A stretch of DNA of 64,000 nt from Auanema rhodensis. Lineage: Eukaryota > Nematoda > Chromadorea > Rhabditida > Rhabditidae. Made by a program: the position numbers and the translations under genes. The stretch spans positions 558,001-622,000 of the forward strand of contig OZ059898.1 of assembly GCA_964057225.1 (NCBI GenBank), in the 5' to 3' direction. Shown piece by piece: positions 27,127 through 41,074 of this stretch. The notes beneath the pieces were generated by a model that saw only the letters and a program-made list of their open reading frames with translations, did not search any database and had not been told where the DNA came from. Position 1 is the stretch's first letter; each line of letters opens with the position of its first letter.

Positions 27127-29084
27127 GTATAGTGCATTCGATGCGGATTTTTAAGCTGCGTCGATCTGTGTTATCAGATTTGCGCTAGCGTAAAAATGCA
27201 CCGAGATATCAACTGATATAAGTTCACACTTATATCCTCGATTTTCACCCTGAAGAATTAATTTTTTCGTTGAATAACATTGTCCATCGTCTTTGCCTTG
27301 AAAAAAGAAATCTAAAAACATCTACTTTTTGCTAAATTATTTTGAAATTTTTCGAAAAAAATTTTTGTCAAAATGTTTTTGGAAGCAATGTTGAGTGTAC
27401 ATGGAAACTCAACATACACTAATGCATCATTTTTCAAACGATCATAACTAATTTTTGTATTAAGCGTTTCTCAATGTAGTATAATGCATTCGATGCGGAT
27501 TTTTAAGCTGCGTGGATCTGTGTTATCAGATTTGCGCTAGCTTAAAAATGCACCGAGATATCAACTGATATAAGTTCACACTTATATCCTCGATTTTCAC
27601 CCTGAAGAATTAATTTTTTCGTTGAATAACATTGTCCATCGTCTTTGCCTTGAAAAAAGGAATCTAAAAACATCTACTTTTTGCTAAATTATTTTGAAAT
27701 TTTTCGAAAAAATTTTTGTCAAAATGTTTTTGGAAGCAATGTTGAGTGTACATGGAAACTCAACATACACTAATGCATCATTTTTCAAACGATCATAACT
27801 AATTTTTGTATTAAGCGTTTCTTAATGTCGTATAGTGCATTCGATGCGGATTTTTAAGCTACGTCGATCTGTGTTATCAGATTTGCGCTAGCTTAAAAAT
27901 GCACCGGGATATCAACTGATATAAGTTCACACTTATATCCTCGATTTTCACCCTGAAGAATTAATTTTTTCGTTGAATAACATTGTCCATCGTCTTTGCC
28001 TTGAAAAAAGGAATCTAAAAACATCTACTTGTTGCTAAATTATTTTGAAATTTTTCGAAAAAATTTTTGTCAAAATGTTTTTGGAAGCAATGTTGAGTGT
28101 ACATGGAAACTCAACATACACTAATGCATCATTTTTCAAACGATCATAACTAATTTTTGTATTGAGCGTTTCTCAATGTCGTATAGTGCATTCGATGCGG
28201 ATTTTTAAGCTGCGTCGATCTGTGTTATCAGATTTGCGCTAGCGTAAAAATGCACCGAGATATCAACTGATATAAGTTCACACTTATATCCTCGATTTTC
28301 ACCCTGAAGAATTAATTTTTTCGTTGAATAACATTGTCCATCGTCTTTGCCTTGAAAAAAGAAATCTAAAAACATCTACTTTTTGCTAAATTATTTTGAA
28401 ATTTTTCGAAAAAAATTTTTGTCAAAATGTTTTTGGAAGCAATGTTGAGTGTACATGGAAACTCAACATACACTAATGCATCATTTTTCAAACGATCATA
28501 ACTAATTTTTGTATTAAGCGTTTCTCAATGTAGTATAGTGCATTCGATGCGGATTTTTAAGCTGCGTGGATCTGTGTTATCAGATTTGCGCTAGCTTAAA
28601 AATGCACCGAGATATCAACTGATATAAGTTCACACTTATATCCTCGATTTTCACCCTGAAGAATTAATTTTTTCGTTGAATAACATTGTCCATCGTCTTT
28701 GCCTTGAAAAAAGGAATCTAAAAACATCTACTTTTTGCTAAATTATTCTGAAATTTTTCGAAAAAATTTTTGTCAAAATGTTTTTGGAAGCAATGTTGAG
28801 TGTACATGGAAACTCAACATACACTAATGCATCATTTTTCAAACGATCATAACTAATTTTTGTATTAAGCGTTTCTTAATGTCGTATAGTGCATTCGATG
28901 CGGATTTTTAAGCTACGTCGATCTGTGTTATCAGATTTGCGCTAGCTTAAAAATGCACCGGGATATCAACTGATATAAGTTCACACTTATATCCTCGATT
29001 TTCACCCTGAAGAATTAATTTTTTCGTTGAATAACATTGTCCATCGTCTTTGCCTTGAAAAAAGGAATCTAAAAACATCTACTT
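27127..29084. repeat. Tandem three-monomer higher-order repeat, period 1054 bp
   Basis: The first copy carries, in order, T156G (GCGCTAGCG at 27190), G273A, an extra A in the 320-325 run, a GCGTGGATC change, a TTAATGTCG form and ACCGGGATA. The same series repeats 1054 bp later starting at 28244. The period is 3 x 351 plus the 1-bp insertion. A few differences separate the copies: G98A at about 27484, C at 28748, and the T293G state at the end. Confidence 0.8.
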
Positions 29085-30020
29085 TTTGCCAAATTATTTT
29101 GAAATTTTTCGAAAAAATTTTTGTCAAAATGTTTTTGGAAGCAATGTTGAGTGTACATGGAAACTCAACATACACTAATGCATCATTTTTCAAACGATCA
29201 TAACTAATTTTTGTATTAAGCGTTTCTCAATGTCGTATAGTGCATTCTATGCGGATTTTTAAGCTGCGTCGATCTGTGTTATCAGATTTGCGCTAGCTTA
29301 AAAATGCACCGAGATATCAACTGATATAAGTTCACACTTATATCCTCGCTTTTCACCCTGAAGAATTAATTTTTTTGTTGAATAACATTGTCCATCGTCT
29401 TTGCCTTGAAAAAAGGAATCTAAAAACATCTACTTTTTGCTAAATTATTTTGAAATTTTTCGAAAAAATTTTTGTCAAAATGTTTTTGGAAGCAATGTTG
29501 AGTGTACATGGAAACTCAACATACACTAATGCATCATTTTTCAAACGATCATAACTAATTTTTGTATTAAGCGTTTCTCAATGTAGTATAGTGCATTCGA
29601 TGCGGATTTTTAAGCTGCGTCGATCTGTGTTATCAGATTTGCGCTAGCTTAAAAATGCACCGGGATATCAACTGATATAAGTTCACACTTATATCCTCGA
29701 TTTTCACCCTGAAGAATTGATTTTTTTGTTGAATAACATTGTCCATCGTCTTTGCCTTGAAAAAAGGAATCTAAAAACATCTACTTTTTGCCAAATTATT
29801 TTGAAATTTTTCGAAAAAATTTTTGTCAAAATGTTTTTGGAAGCAATGTTGAGTGTACATGGAAACTCAACATACACTAATGCATCATTTTTCAAACGAT
29901 CATAACTAATTTTTGTATTGAGCGTTTCTCAATGTCGTATAGTGCATTCGATGCGGATTTTTAAGCTGCGTCGATCTTTGTTATCAGATTTGCGCTAGCT
30001 TAAAAATGCACCGAGATATC

Positions 30021-30036
30021 AACTGATTCACACTTA
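30021..30036. other. 6-bp deletion in the 180-201 inverted repeat
   Basis: The usual CTGATATAAGTTCACAC is shortened to CTGATTCACAC at 30027/30028, removing most of the 5' arm of the hairpin. It is the only deletion and the only indel longer than 2 bp in the window, so it is a private marker for this copy, which is 346 bp long because it also has an extra A near 30160. Confidence 0.9.
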
Positions 30037-31828
30037 TATCCTCGATTTTCACCCTGAAGAATTAATTTTTTCGTTGAATAACATTGTCCATCGTCTTTGC
30101 CTTGAAAAAAGAAATCTAAAAACATCTACTTTTTGCTAAATTATTTTGAAATTTTTCGAAAAAAATTTTTGTCAAAATGTTTTTGGAAGCAATGTTGAGT
30201 GTACATGGAAACTCAACATACACTAATGCATCATTTTTCAAACGATCATAACTAATTTTTGTATTAAGCGTTTCTCAATGTAGTATAGTGCATTCGATGC
30301 GGATTTTTAAGCTGCGTCGATCTGTGTTATCAGATTTGCGCTAGCTTAAAAATGCACCGAGATATCAACTGATATAAGTTCACACTTATATCCTCGATTT
30401 TCACCCTGAAGAATTGATTTTTTTGTTGAATAACATTGTCCATCGTCTTTGCCTTGAAAAAAGGAATCTAAAAACATCTACTTTTTGCTAAATTATTTTG
30501 AAATTTTTCGAAAAAATTTTTGTCAAAATGTTTTTGGAAGCAATGTTGAGTGTACATGGAAACTCAACATACACTAATGCATCATTTTTCAAACGATCAT
30601 AACTAAATTTTGTATTGAGCGTTTCTCAATGTCGTATAGTGCATTCGATGCGGATTTTTAAGCTGCGTCGATCTGTGTTATCAGATTTGCGCTAGCTTAA
30701 AAATGCACCGAGATATCAACTGATATAAGTTCACACTTATATCCTCGATTTTCACCCTGAAGAATTAATTTTTTTGTTGAATAACATTGTCCATCGTCTT
30801 TGCCTTGAAAAAAGGAATCTAAAAACATCTACTTTTTGCTAAATTATTTTGAAATTTTTCGAAAAAATTTTTGTCAAAATGTTTTTGGAAGCAATGTTGA
30901 GTGTACATGGAAACTCAACATACACTAATGCATCATTTTTCAAACGATCATAACTAATTTTTGTATTAAGCGTTTCTCAATGTCGTATAGTGCATTCGAT
31001 GCGGATTTTTAAGCTGCGTCGATCTGTGTTATCAGATTTGCGCTAGCTTAAAAATGCACCGAGATATCAACTGATATAAGTTCACACATATATCCTCGAT
31101 TTTCACCCTGAAGAATTAATTTTTTCGTTGAATAACATTGTCCATCGTCTTTGCCTTGAAAAAGGGAATCTAAAAACATCTACTTTTTGCTAAATTATTT
31201 TGAAATTTTTCGAAAAAATTTTTGTCAGAATGTTTTTGGAAGCAATGTTGAGTGTACATGGAAACTCAACATACACTAATGCATCATTTTTCAAACGATC
31301 ATAACTAATTTTTGTATTAAGCGTTTCTCAATGTAGTATAGTGCATTCGATGCGGATTTTTAAGCTGCGTCGTTCTGTGTTATCAGATTTGCGCTAGCTT
31401 AAAAATGCACCGAGATATCAACTGATATAAGTTCACACTTATATCCTCGATTTTCACCCTGAAGAATTAATTTTTTTGTTGAATAACATTGTCCATCGTC
31501 TTTGCCTTGAAAAAAGGAATCTAAAAACATCTACTTTTTGCTAAATTATTTTGAAATTTTTCGAAAAAATTTTTGTCAAAATGTTTTTGGAAGCAATGTT
31601 GAGTGTACATGGAAACTCAACATACACTAATGCATCATTTTTCAAACGATCATAACTAATTTTTGCATTAAGCGTTTCTCAATGTAGTATAGTGCATTCG
31701 ATGCGGATTTTTAAGCTGCGTCGATCTGTGTTATCAGATTTGCGCTAGCTTAAAAATGCACCGAGATATCAACTGATATAAGTTCACACTTATATCCTCG
31801 ATTTTCACCCTGAAGAATTAATTTTTTC

Positions 31829-34800
31829 GTTGAATAACATTGTCCATCGTCTTTGCCTTGAAAAAAGAAATCTAAAAACATCTACTTTTTGCTAAATTAT
31901 TTTGAAATTTTTCGAAAAAATTTTTGTCAAAATGTTTTTGGAAGCAATGTTGAGTGTACATGGAAACTCAACATACACTAATGCATCATTTTTCAAACGA
32001 TCATAACTAATTTTTGTATTAAGCGTTTCTCAATGTAGTATAGTGCATTCGATGCGGATTTTTAAGCTGCGTCGATCTGTGTTATCAGATTTGCGCTAGC
32101 TTAAAAATGCACCGAGATATTAACTGATATAAGTTCACACTTATATCCTCGATTTTCACCCTGAAGAATTAATTTTTTTGTTGAATAACATTGTCCATCG
32201 TCTTTGCCTTGAAAAAAGGAATCTAAAAACATCTACTTTTTGCTAAATTATTTTGAAATTTTTCGAAAAAATTTTTGTCAAAATGTTTTTGGAAGCAATG
32301 TTGAGTGTACATGGAAACTCAACATACACTAATGCATCATTTTTCAAACGATCATAACTAATTTTTGTATTAAGCGTTTCTCAATGTAGTATAGTGCATT
32401 CGATGCGGATTTTTAAGCTGCGTCGATCTGTGTTATCAGATTTGCGCTAGCTTAAAAATGCACCGAGATATTAACTGATATAAGTTCACACTTATATCCT
32501 CGATTTTCACCCTGAAGAATTAATTTTTTTGTTGAATAACATTGTCCATCGTCTTTGCCTTGAAAAAAGAAATCTAAAAACATCTACTTTTTGCTAAATT
32601 ATTTTGAAATTTTTCGAAAAAAATTTTTGTCAAAATGTTTTTGGAAGCAATGTTGAGTGTACATGGAAACTCAACATACACTAATGCATCATTTTTCAAA
32701 CGATCATAACTAATTTTTGTATTAAGCGTTTCTCAATGTAGTATAGTGCATTCGATGCGGATTTTTAAGCTGCGTCGATCTGTGTTATCAGATTTGCGCT
32801 AGCTTAAAAATGCACCGAGATATCAACTGATATAAGTTCACACTTATATCCTCGATTTTCACCCTGAAGAATTAATTTTTTCGTTGAATAACATTGTCCA
32901 TCGTCTTTGCCTTAAAAAAAGGAATCTAAAAACATCTACTTTTTGCTAAATTATCTTGAAATTTTTCGAAAAAATTTTTGTCAAAATGTTTTTGGAAGCA
33001 ATGTTGAGTGTACATGGAAACTCAACATACACTAATGCATCATTTTTCAAACGATCATAACTAATTTTTGTATTAAGCGTTTCTCAATGTAGTATAGTGC
33101 ATTCGATGCGGATTTTTAAGCTGCGTCGATCTGTGTTATCAGATTTGCGCTAGCTTAAAAATGCACCGAGATATCAACTGATATAAGTTCACACTTATAT
33201 CCTCGATTTTCACCCTGAAGAATTAATTTTTTCGTTGAATAACATTGTCCATCGTCTTTGCCTTGAAAAAAGGAATCTAAAAACATCTACTTTTTGCTAA
33301 ATTATTTTGAAATTTTTCGAAAAAATTTTTGTCAAAATGTTTTTGGAAGCAATGTTGAGTGTACATGGAAACTCAACATACACTAATGCATCATTTTTCA
33401 AACGATCATAACTAATTTTTGTATTAAGCGTTTCTCAATGTAGTATAGTGCATTCGATGCGGATTTTTAAGCTGCGTCGATCTGTGTTATCAGATTTGCG
33501 CTAGCTTAAAAATGCACCGAGATATCAACTGATATAAGTTCACACTTATATCCTCGATTTTCACCCTGAAGAATTAATTTTTTCGTTGAATAACATTGTC
33601 CATCGTCTTTGCCTTGAAAAAAGAAATCTAAAAACATCTACTTTTCGCCAAATTATTTTGAAATTTTTCGAAAAAATTTTTGTCAAAATGTTTTTGGAAG
33701 CAATGTTGAGTGTACATGGAAACTCAACATACACTAATGCATCATTTTTCAAACGATCATAACTAATTTTTGTATTAAGCGTTTCTCAATGTAGTATAGT
33801 GCATTCGATGCGGATTTTTAAGCTGCGTCGATCTGTGTTATCAGATTTGCGCTAGCTTAAAAATGCACCGAGATATCAACTGATATAAGTTCACACATAT
33901 ATCCTCGATTTTCACCCTGAAGAATTAATTTTTTTGTTGAATAACATTGTCCATCGTCTTTGCCTTGAAAAAAGGAATCTAAAAACATCTACTTTTTGCT
34001 AAATTATTTTGAAAATTTTTCGAAAAAATTTTTGTCAAAATGTTTTTGGAAGCAATGTTGAGTGTACATGGAAACTCAACATACACTAATGCATCATTTT
34101 TCAAACGATCATAACTAATTTTTGTATTAAGCGTTTCTCAATGTCGTATAGTGCATTCGATGCGGATTTTTAAGCTGCGTCGATCTGTGTTATCAGATTT
34201 GCGCTAGCTTAAAAATGCACCGAGATATCAACTGATATAAGTTCACACTTATATCCTCGATTTTCACCCTGAAGAATTAATTTTTTCGTTGAATAACATT
34301 GTCCATCGTCTTTGCCTTGAAAAAAGGAATCTAAAAACATCTACTTTTTGCTAAATTATCTTGAAATTTTTCGAAAAAATTTTTGTCAAAATGTTTTTGG
34401 AAGCAATGTTGAGTGTACATGGAAACTCAACATACACTAATGCATCATTTTTTAAACGATCATAACTAATTTTTGTATTAAGCGTTTCTCAATGTCGTAT
34501 AGTGCATTCGATGCGGATTTTTAAGCTGCGTCGATCTGTGTTTTCAGATTTGCGCTAGCTTAAAAATGCACCGAGATATCAACTGATATAAGTTCACACT
34601 TATATCCTCGATTTTCACCCTGAAGAATTAATTTTTTTGTTGAATAACATTGTCCATCGTCTTTGCCTTGAAAAAAGAAATCTAAAAACATCTACTTTTT
34701 GCTAAATTATTTTGAAATTTTTCGAAAAAATTTTTGTCAAAATGTTTTTGGAAGCAATGTTGAGTGTACATGGAAACTCAACATACACTAATGCATCATT

Positions 34801-37617
34801 TTTCAAACGATCATAACTAATTTTTGTATTAAGCGTTTCTCAATGTAGTATAGTGCATTCGATGCGGATTTTTAAGCTGCGTCGATCTGTGTTATCAGAT
34901 TTGCGCTAGCTTAAAAATGCACCGAGATATTAACTGATATAAGTTCACACTTATATCCTCGATTTTCACCCTGAAGAATTAATTTTTTTGTTGAATAACA
35001 TTGTCCATCGTCTTTGCCTTGAAAAAAGGAATCTAAAAACATCTACTTTTTGCTAAATTATTTTGAAATTTTTCGAAAAAATTTTTGTCAAAATGTTTTT
35101 GGAAGCAATGTTGAGTGTACATGGAAACTCAACATACACTAATGCATCATTTTTCAAACGATCATAACTAATTTTTGTATTAAGCGTTTCTCAATGTAGT
35201 ATAGTGCATTCGATGCGGATTTTTAAGCTGCGTCGATCTGTGTTATCAGATTTGCGCTAGCTTAAAAATGCACCGAGATATCAACTGATATAAGTTCACA
35301 CTTATATCCTCGATTTTCACCCTGAAGAATTAATTTTTTCGTTGAATAACATTGTCCATCGTCTTTGCCTTGAAAAAAGAAATCTAAAAACATCTACTTT
35401 TTGCTAAATTATTTTGAAATTTTTCGAAAAAAATTTTTGTCAAAATGTTTTTGGAAGCAATGTTGAGTGTACATGGAAACTCAACATACACTAATGCATC
35501 ATTTTTCAAACGATCATAACTAATTTTTGTATTAAGCGTTTCTCAATGTAGTATAGTGCATTCGATGCGGATTTTTAAGCTGCGTCGATCTGTGTTATCA
35601 GATTTGCGCTAGCTTAAAAATGCACCGAGATATCAACTGATATAAGTTCACACTTATATCCTCGATTTTCACCCTGAAGAATTAATTTTTTCGTTGAATA
35701 ACATTGTCCATCGTCTTTGCCTTAAAAAAAGGAATCTAAAAACATCTACTTTTTGCTAAATTATCTTGAAATTTTTCGAAAAAATTTTTGTCAAAATGTT
35801 TTTGGAAGCAATGTTGAGTGTACATGGAAACTCAACATACACTAATGCATCATTTTTCAAACGATCATAACTAATTTTTGTATTAAGCGTTTCTCAATGT
35901 AGTATAGTGCATTCGATGCGGATTTTTAAGCTGCGTCGATCTGTGTTATCAGATTTGCGCTAGCTTAAAAATGCACCGAGATATCAACTGATATAAGTTC
36001 ACACTTATATCCTCGATTTTCACCCTGAAGAATTAATTTTTTCGTTGAATAACATTGTCCATCGTCTTTGCCTTGAAAAAAGGAATCTAAAAACATCTAC
36101 TTTTTGCTAAATTATTTTGAAATTTTTCGAAAAAATTTTTGTCAAAATGTTTTTGGAAGCAATGTTGAGTGTACATGGAAACTCAACATACACTAATGCA
36201 TCATTTTTCAAACGATCATAACTAATTTTTGTATTAAGCGTTTCTCAATGTAGTATAGTGCATTCGATGCGGATTTTTAAGCTGCGTCGATCTGTGTTAT
36301 CAGATTTGCGCTAGCTTAAAAATGCACCGAGATATCAACTGATATAAGTTCACACTTATATCCTCGATTTTCACCCTGAAGAATTAATTTTTTCGTTGAA
36401 TAACATTGTCCATCGTCTTTGCCTTGAAAAAAGAAATCTAAAAACATCTACTTTTCGCCAAATTATTTTGAAATTTTTCGAAAAAATTTTTGTCAAAATG
36501 TTTTTGGAAGCAATGTTGAGTGTACATGGAAACTCAACATACACTAATGCATCATTTTTCAAACGATCATAACTAATTTTTGTATTAAGCGTTTCTCAAT
36601 GTAGTATAGTGCATTCGATGCGGATTTTTAAGCTGCGTCGATCTGTGTTATCAGATTTGCGCTAGCTTAAAAATGCACCGAGATATCAACTGATATAAGT
36701 TCACACATATATCCTCGATTTTCACCCTGAAGAATTAATTTTTTTGTTGAATAACATTGTCCATCGTCTTTGCCTTGAAAAAAGGAATCTAAAAACATCT
36801 ACTTTTTGCTAAATTATTTTGAAAATTTTTCGAAAAAATTTTTGTCAAAATGTTTTTGGAAGCAATGTTGAGTGTACATGGAAACTCAACATACACTAAT
36901 GCATCATTTTTCAAACGATCATAACTAATTTTTGTATTAAGCGTTTCTCAATGTCGTATAGTGCATTCGATGCGGATTTTTAAGCTGCGTCGATCTGTGT
37001 TATCAGATTTGCGCTAGCTTAAAAATGCACCGAGATATCAACTGATATAAGTTCACACTTATATCCTCGATTTTCACCCTGAAGAATTAATTTTTTCGTT
37101 GAATAACATTGTCCATCGTCTTTGCCTTGAAAAAAGGAATCTAAAAACATCTACTTTTTGCTAAATTATCTTGAAATTTTTCGAAAAAATTTTTGTCAAA
37201 ATGTTTTTGGAAGCAATGTTGAGTGTACATGGAAACTCAACATACACTAATGCATCATTTTTTAAACGATCATAACTAATTTTTGTATTAAGCGTTTCTC
37301 AATGTCGTATAGTGCATTCGATGCGGATTTTTAAGCTGCGTCGATCTGTGTTTTCAGATTTGCGCTAGCTTAAAAATGCACCGAGATATCAACTGATATA
37401 AGTTCACACTTATATCCTCGATTTTCACCCTGAAGAATTAATTTTTTTGTTGAATAACATTGTCCATCGTCTTTGCCTTGAAAAAAGAAATCTAAAAACA
37501 TCTACTTTTTGCTAAATTATTTTGAAATTTTTCGAAAAAATTTTTGTCAAAATGTTTTTGGAAGCAATGTTGAGTGTACATGGAAACTCAACATACACTA
37601 ATGCATCATTTTTCAAA
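31829..37617. repeat. Tandem eight-monomer higher-order repeat, period 2810 bp
   Basis: A long ordered series of private markers repeats with offset 2810 (8 x 351 + 2). The pairs are: an extra A at 32620/35430, CTTAAAAAAAGG at about 32911/35721, TTATCTTG at 32953/35763, TTTTCGCCAAA at 33650/36460, T195A at 33896/36706, GAAAATTTTTCG at 34011/36821, TTTTTTAAACG at 34447/37257, and GTGTTTTCAG at 34540/37350. Two differences were seen (32471 against 35281, and about 32530 against 35340). Identity starts after 31828 and ends before 37618, giving just over two copies. The extra 2 bp come from the two A insertions inside the unit. Confidence 0.9.
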
Positions 37618-40600
37618 GGATCATAACTAATTTTTGTATTAAGCGTTTCTCAATGTCGTATAGTGCATTCGATGCGGATTTTTAAGCTGCGTCGATCTGT
37701 GTTATCAGATTTGCGCTAGCTTAAAAATGCACCGAGATATCAACTGATATAAGTTCACACTTATATCCTCGATTTTCACCCTGAAGAATTAATTTTTTCG
37801 TTGAATAACATTGTCCATCGTCTTTGCCTTGAAAAAAGGAATCTAAAAACATCTACTTTTTGCTAAATTATTTTGAAATTTTTCGAAAAAATTTTTGTCA
37901 AAATGTTTTTGGAAGCAATGTTGAGTGTACATGGAAACTCAACATACACTAATGCATCATTTTTCAAACGATCATAACTAATTTTTGTATCAAGCGTTTC
38001 TCAATGTAGTATAGTGCATTCGATGCGGATTTTTAAGCTGCGTGGATCTGTGTTATCAGATTTGCGCTAGCTTAAAAATGCACCGAGATATCAACTGATA
38101 TAAGTTCACACTTATATCCTCGATTTTCACCCTGAAGAATTAATTTTTTTGTTGAATAACATTGTCCATCGTCTTTGCCTTGAAAAAAGGAATCTAAAAA
38201 CATCTACTTTTTGCTAAATTATTTTGAAATTTTTCGAAAAAATTTTTGTCAAAATGTTTTTGGAAGTAATGTTGAGTGTACATGGAAACTCAACATACAC
38301 TAATGCATCATTTTTCAAACGATCATAACTAATTTTTGTATTAAGCGTTTCTCAATGTCGTATAGTGCATTCGATGCGGATTTTTAAGCTGCGTCGATCT
38401 GTGTTATCAGATTTGCGCTAGCTTAAAAATGCACCGAGATATCAACTGATATAAGTTCACACTTATATCCTCGATTTTCACCCTGAAGAATTAATTTATT
38501 CGTTGAATAACATTGTCCATCGTTTTTGCCTTGAAAAAAGGAATCTAAAAACATCTACTTTTTGCTAAATTATTTTGAAATTTTTCGAAAAAATTTTTGT
38601 CAAAATGTTTTTGGAAGCAATGTTGAGTGTACATGGAAACTCAACATACACTAATGCATCATTTTTCAAACGATCATAACTAATTTTTGTATTAAGCGTT
38701 TCTCAATGTAGTATAGTGCATTCGATGCGGATTTTTAAGCTGCGTCGATCTGTGTTATCAGATTTGCGCTAGCTTAAAAATGCACCGAGATATCAACTGA
38801 TATAAGTTCACACTTATATCCTCGATTTTCACCCTGAAGAATTAATTTTTTCGTTGAATAACATTGTCCATCGTTTTTGCCTTGAAAAAAGGAATCTAAA
38901 AACATCTACTTTTTGCTAAATTATTTTGAAATTTTTCGAAAAAATTTTTGTCAAAATGTTTTTGGAAGCAATGTTGAGTGTACATGGAAACTCAACATAC
39001 ACTAATGCATCATTTTTCAAACGATCATAACTAATTTTTGTATTAAGCGTTTCTCAATGTCGTATAGTGCATTCGATGCGGATTTTTAAGCTGCGTCGAT
39101 CTGTGTTATCAGATTTGCGCTAGCTTAAAAATGCACCGAGATATCAACTGATATAAGTTCACACTTATATCCTCGATTTTCACCCTGAAGAATTAATTTT
39201 TTCGTTGAATAACATTGTCCATCGTTTTTGCCTTGAAAAAAGGAATCTAAAAACATCTACTTTTTGCTAAATTATTTTGAAATTTTTCGAAAAAATTTTT
39301 GTCAAAATGTTTTTGGAAGCAATGTTGAGTGTACATGGAAACTCAACATACACTAATGCATCATTTTTCAAAGGATCATAACTAATTTTTGTATTAAGCG
39401 TTTCTCAATGTCGTATAGTGCATTCGATGCGGATTTTTAAGCTGCGTCGATCTGTGTTATCAGATTTGCGCTAGCTTAAAAATGCACCGAGATATCAACT
39501 GATATAAGTTCACACTTATATCCTCGATTTTCACCCTGAAGAATTAATTTTTTCGTTGAATAACATTGTCCATCGTCTTTGCCTTGAAAAAAGGAATCTA
39601 AAAACATCTACTTTTTGCTAAATTATTTTGAAATTTTTCGAAAAAATTTTTGTCAAAATGTTTTTGGAAGCAATGTTGAGTGTACATGGAAACTCAACAT
39701 ACACTAATGCATCATTTTTCAAACGATCATAACTAATTTTTGTATCAAGCGTTTCTCAATGTAGTATAGTGCATTCGATGCGGATTTTTAAGCTGCGTGG
39801 ATCTGTGTTATCAGATTTGCGCTAGCTTAAAAATGCACCGAGATATCAACTGATATAAGTTCACACTTATATCCTCGATTTTCACCCTGAAGAATTAATT
39901 TTTTTGTTGAATAACATTGTCCATCGTCTTTGCCTTGAAAAAAGGAATCTAAAAACATCTACTTTTTGCTAAATTATTTTGAAATTTTTCGAAAAAATTT
40001 TTGTCAAAATGTTTTTGGAAGTAATGTTGAGTGTACATGGAAACTCAACATACACTAATGCATCATTTTTCAAACGATCATAACTAATTTTTGTATTAAG
40101 CGTTTCTCAATGTCGTATAGTGCATTCGATGCGGATTTTTAAGCTGCGTCGATCTGTGTTATCAGATTTGCGCTAGCTTAAAAATGCACCGAGATATCAA
40201 CTGATATAAGTTCACACTTATATCCTCGATTTTCACCCTGAAGAATTAATTTTTTCGTTGAATAACATTGTCCATCGTTTTTGCCTTGAAAAAAGGAATC
40301 TAAAAACATCTACTTTTTGCTAAATTATTTTGAAATTTTTCGAAAAAATTTTTGTCAAAATGTTTTTGGAAGCAATGTTGAGTGTACATGGAAACTCAAC
40401 ATACACTAATGCATCATTTTTCAAACGATCATAACTAATTTTTGTATTAAGCGTTTCTCAATGTAGTATAGTGCATTCGATGCGGATTTTTAAGCTGCGT
40501 CGATCTGTGTTATCAGATTTGCGCTAGCTTAAAAATGCACCGAGATATCAACTGATATAAGTTCACACTTATATCCTCGATTTTCACCCTGAAGAATTAA

Positions 40601-41074
40601 TTTTTTCGTTGAATAACATTGTCCATCGTTTTTGCCTTGAAAAAAGGAATCTAAAAACATCTACTTTTTGCTAAATTATTTTGAAATTTTTCGAAAAAAT
40701 TTTTGTCAAAATGTTTTTGGAAGCAATGTTGAGTGTACATGGAAACTCAACATACACTAATGCATCATTTTTCAAACGATCATAACTAATTTTTGTATTA
40801 AGCGTTTCTCAATGTCGTATAGTGCATTCGATGCGGATTTTTAAGCTGCGTCGATCTGTGTTATCAGATTTGCGCTAGCTTAAAAATGCACCGAGATATC
40901 AACTGATATAAGTTCACACTTATATCCTCGATTTTCACCCTGAAGAATTAATTTTTTCGTTGAATAACATTGTCCATCGTTTTTGCCTTGAAAAAAGGAA
41001 TCTAAAAACATCTACTTTTTGCTAAATTATTTTGAAATTTTTCGAAAAAATTTTTGTCAAAATGTTTTTGGAAG
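37489..41074. repeat. Tandem five-monomer higher-order repeat, period 1755 bp
   Basis: Private markers recur at an offset of exactly 1755 (5 x 351): AAAGGATC at 37618 and 39373, TATCAAGCG at about 37991 and 39746, GCGTGGATC at 38044 and 39799, and GAAGTAATG at 38267 and 40022. The alternation of A91 and C91 and the run of C256T (CGTTTTTGCC) also match. One difference is TAATTTATTCG near 38497. A GAAGTAATG monomer at 41075 shows that part of the unit was copied once more. Confidence 0.88.

Noticed and set aside
29002-29193. 63-residue minus-strand open frame; near-identical frames at 29704-29895, 33561-33752, 36371-36562 and 41988-42179
   Set aside because: In ordinary monomers this frame holds an in-frame TAG. 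A single T298C change turns it into TGG and opens the frame. It spans the monomer junction, appears only where T298C occurs, and has no recognisable domain or coding bias. It is satellite sequence read as protein.
29717-29905. 62-residue plus-strand open frame with a TTG start
   Set aside because: The same T298C change converts the plus-strand TAA stop to CAA in the monomer that begins before it, and the TTG comes from a local TTA-to-TTG change. One base opens both strands, which points to chance rather than coding.
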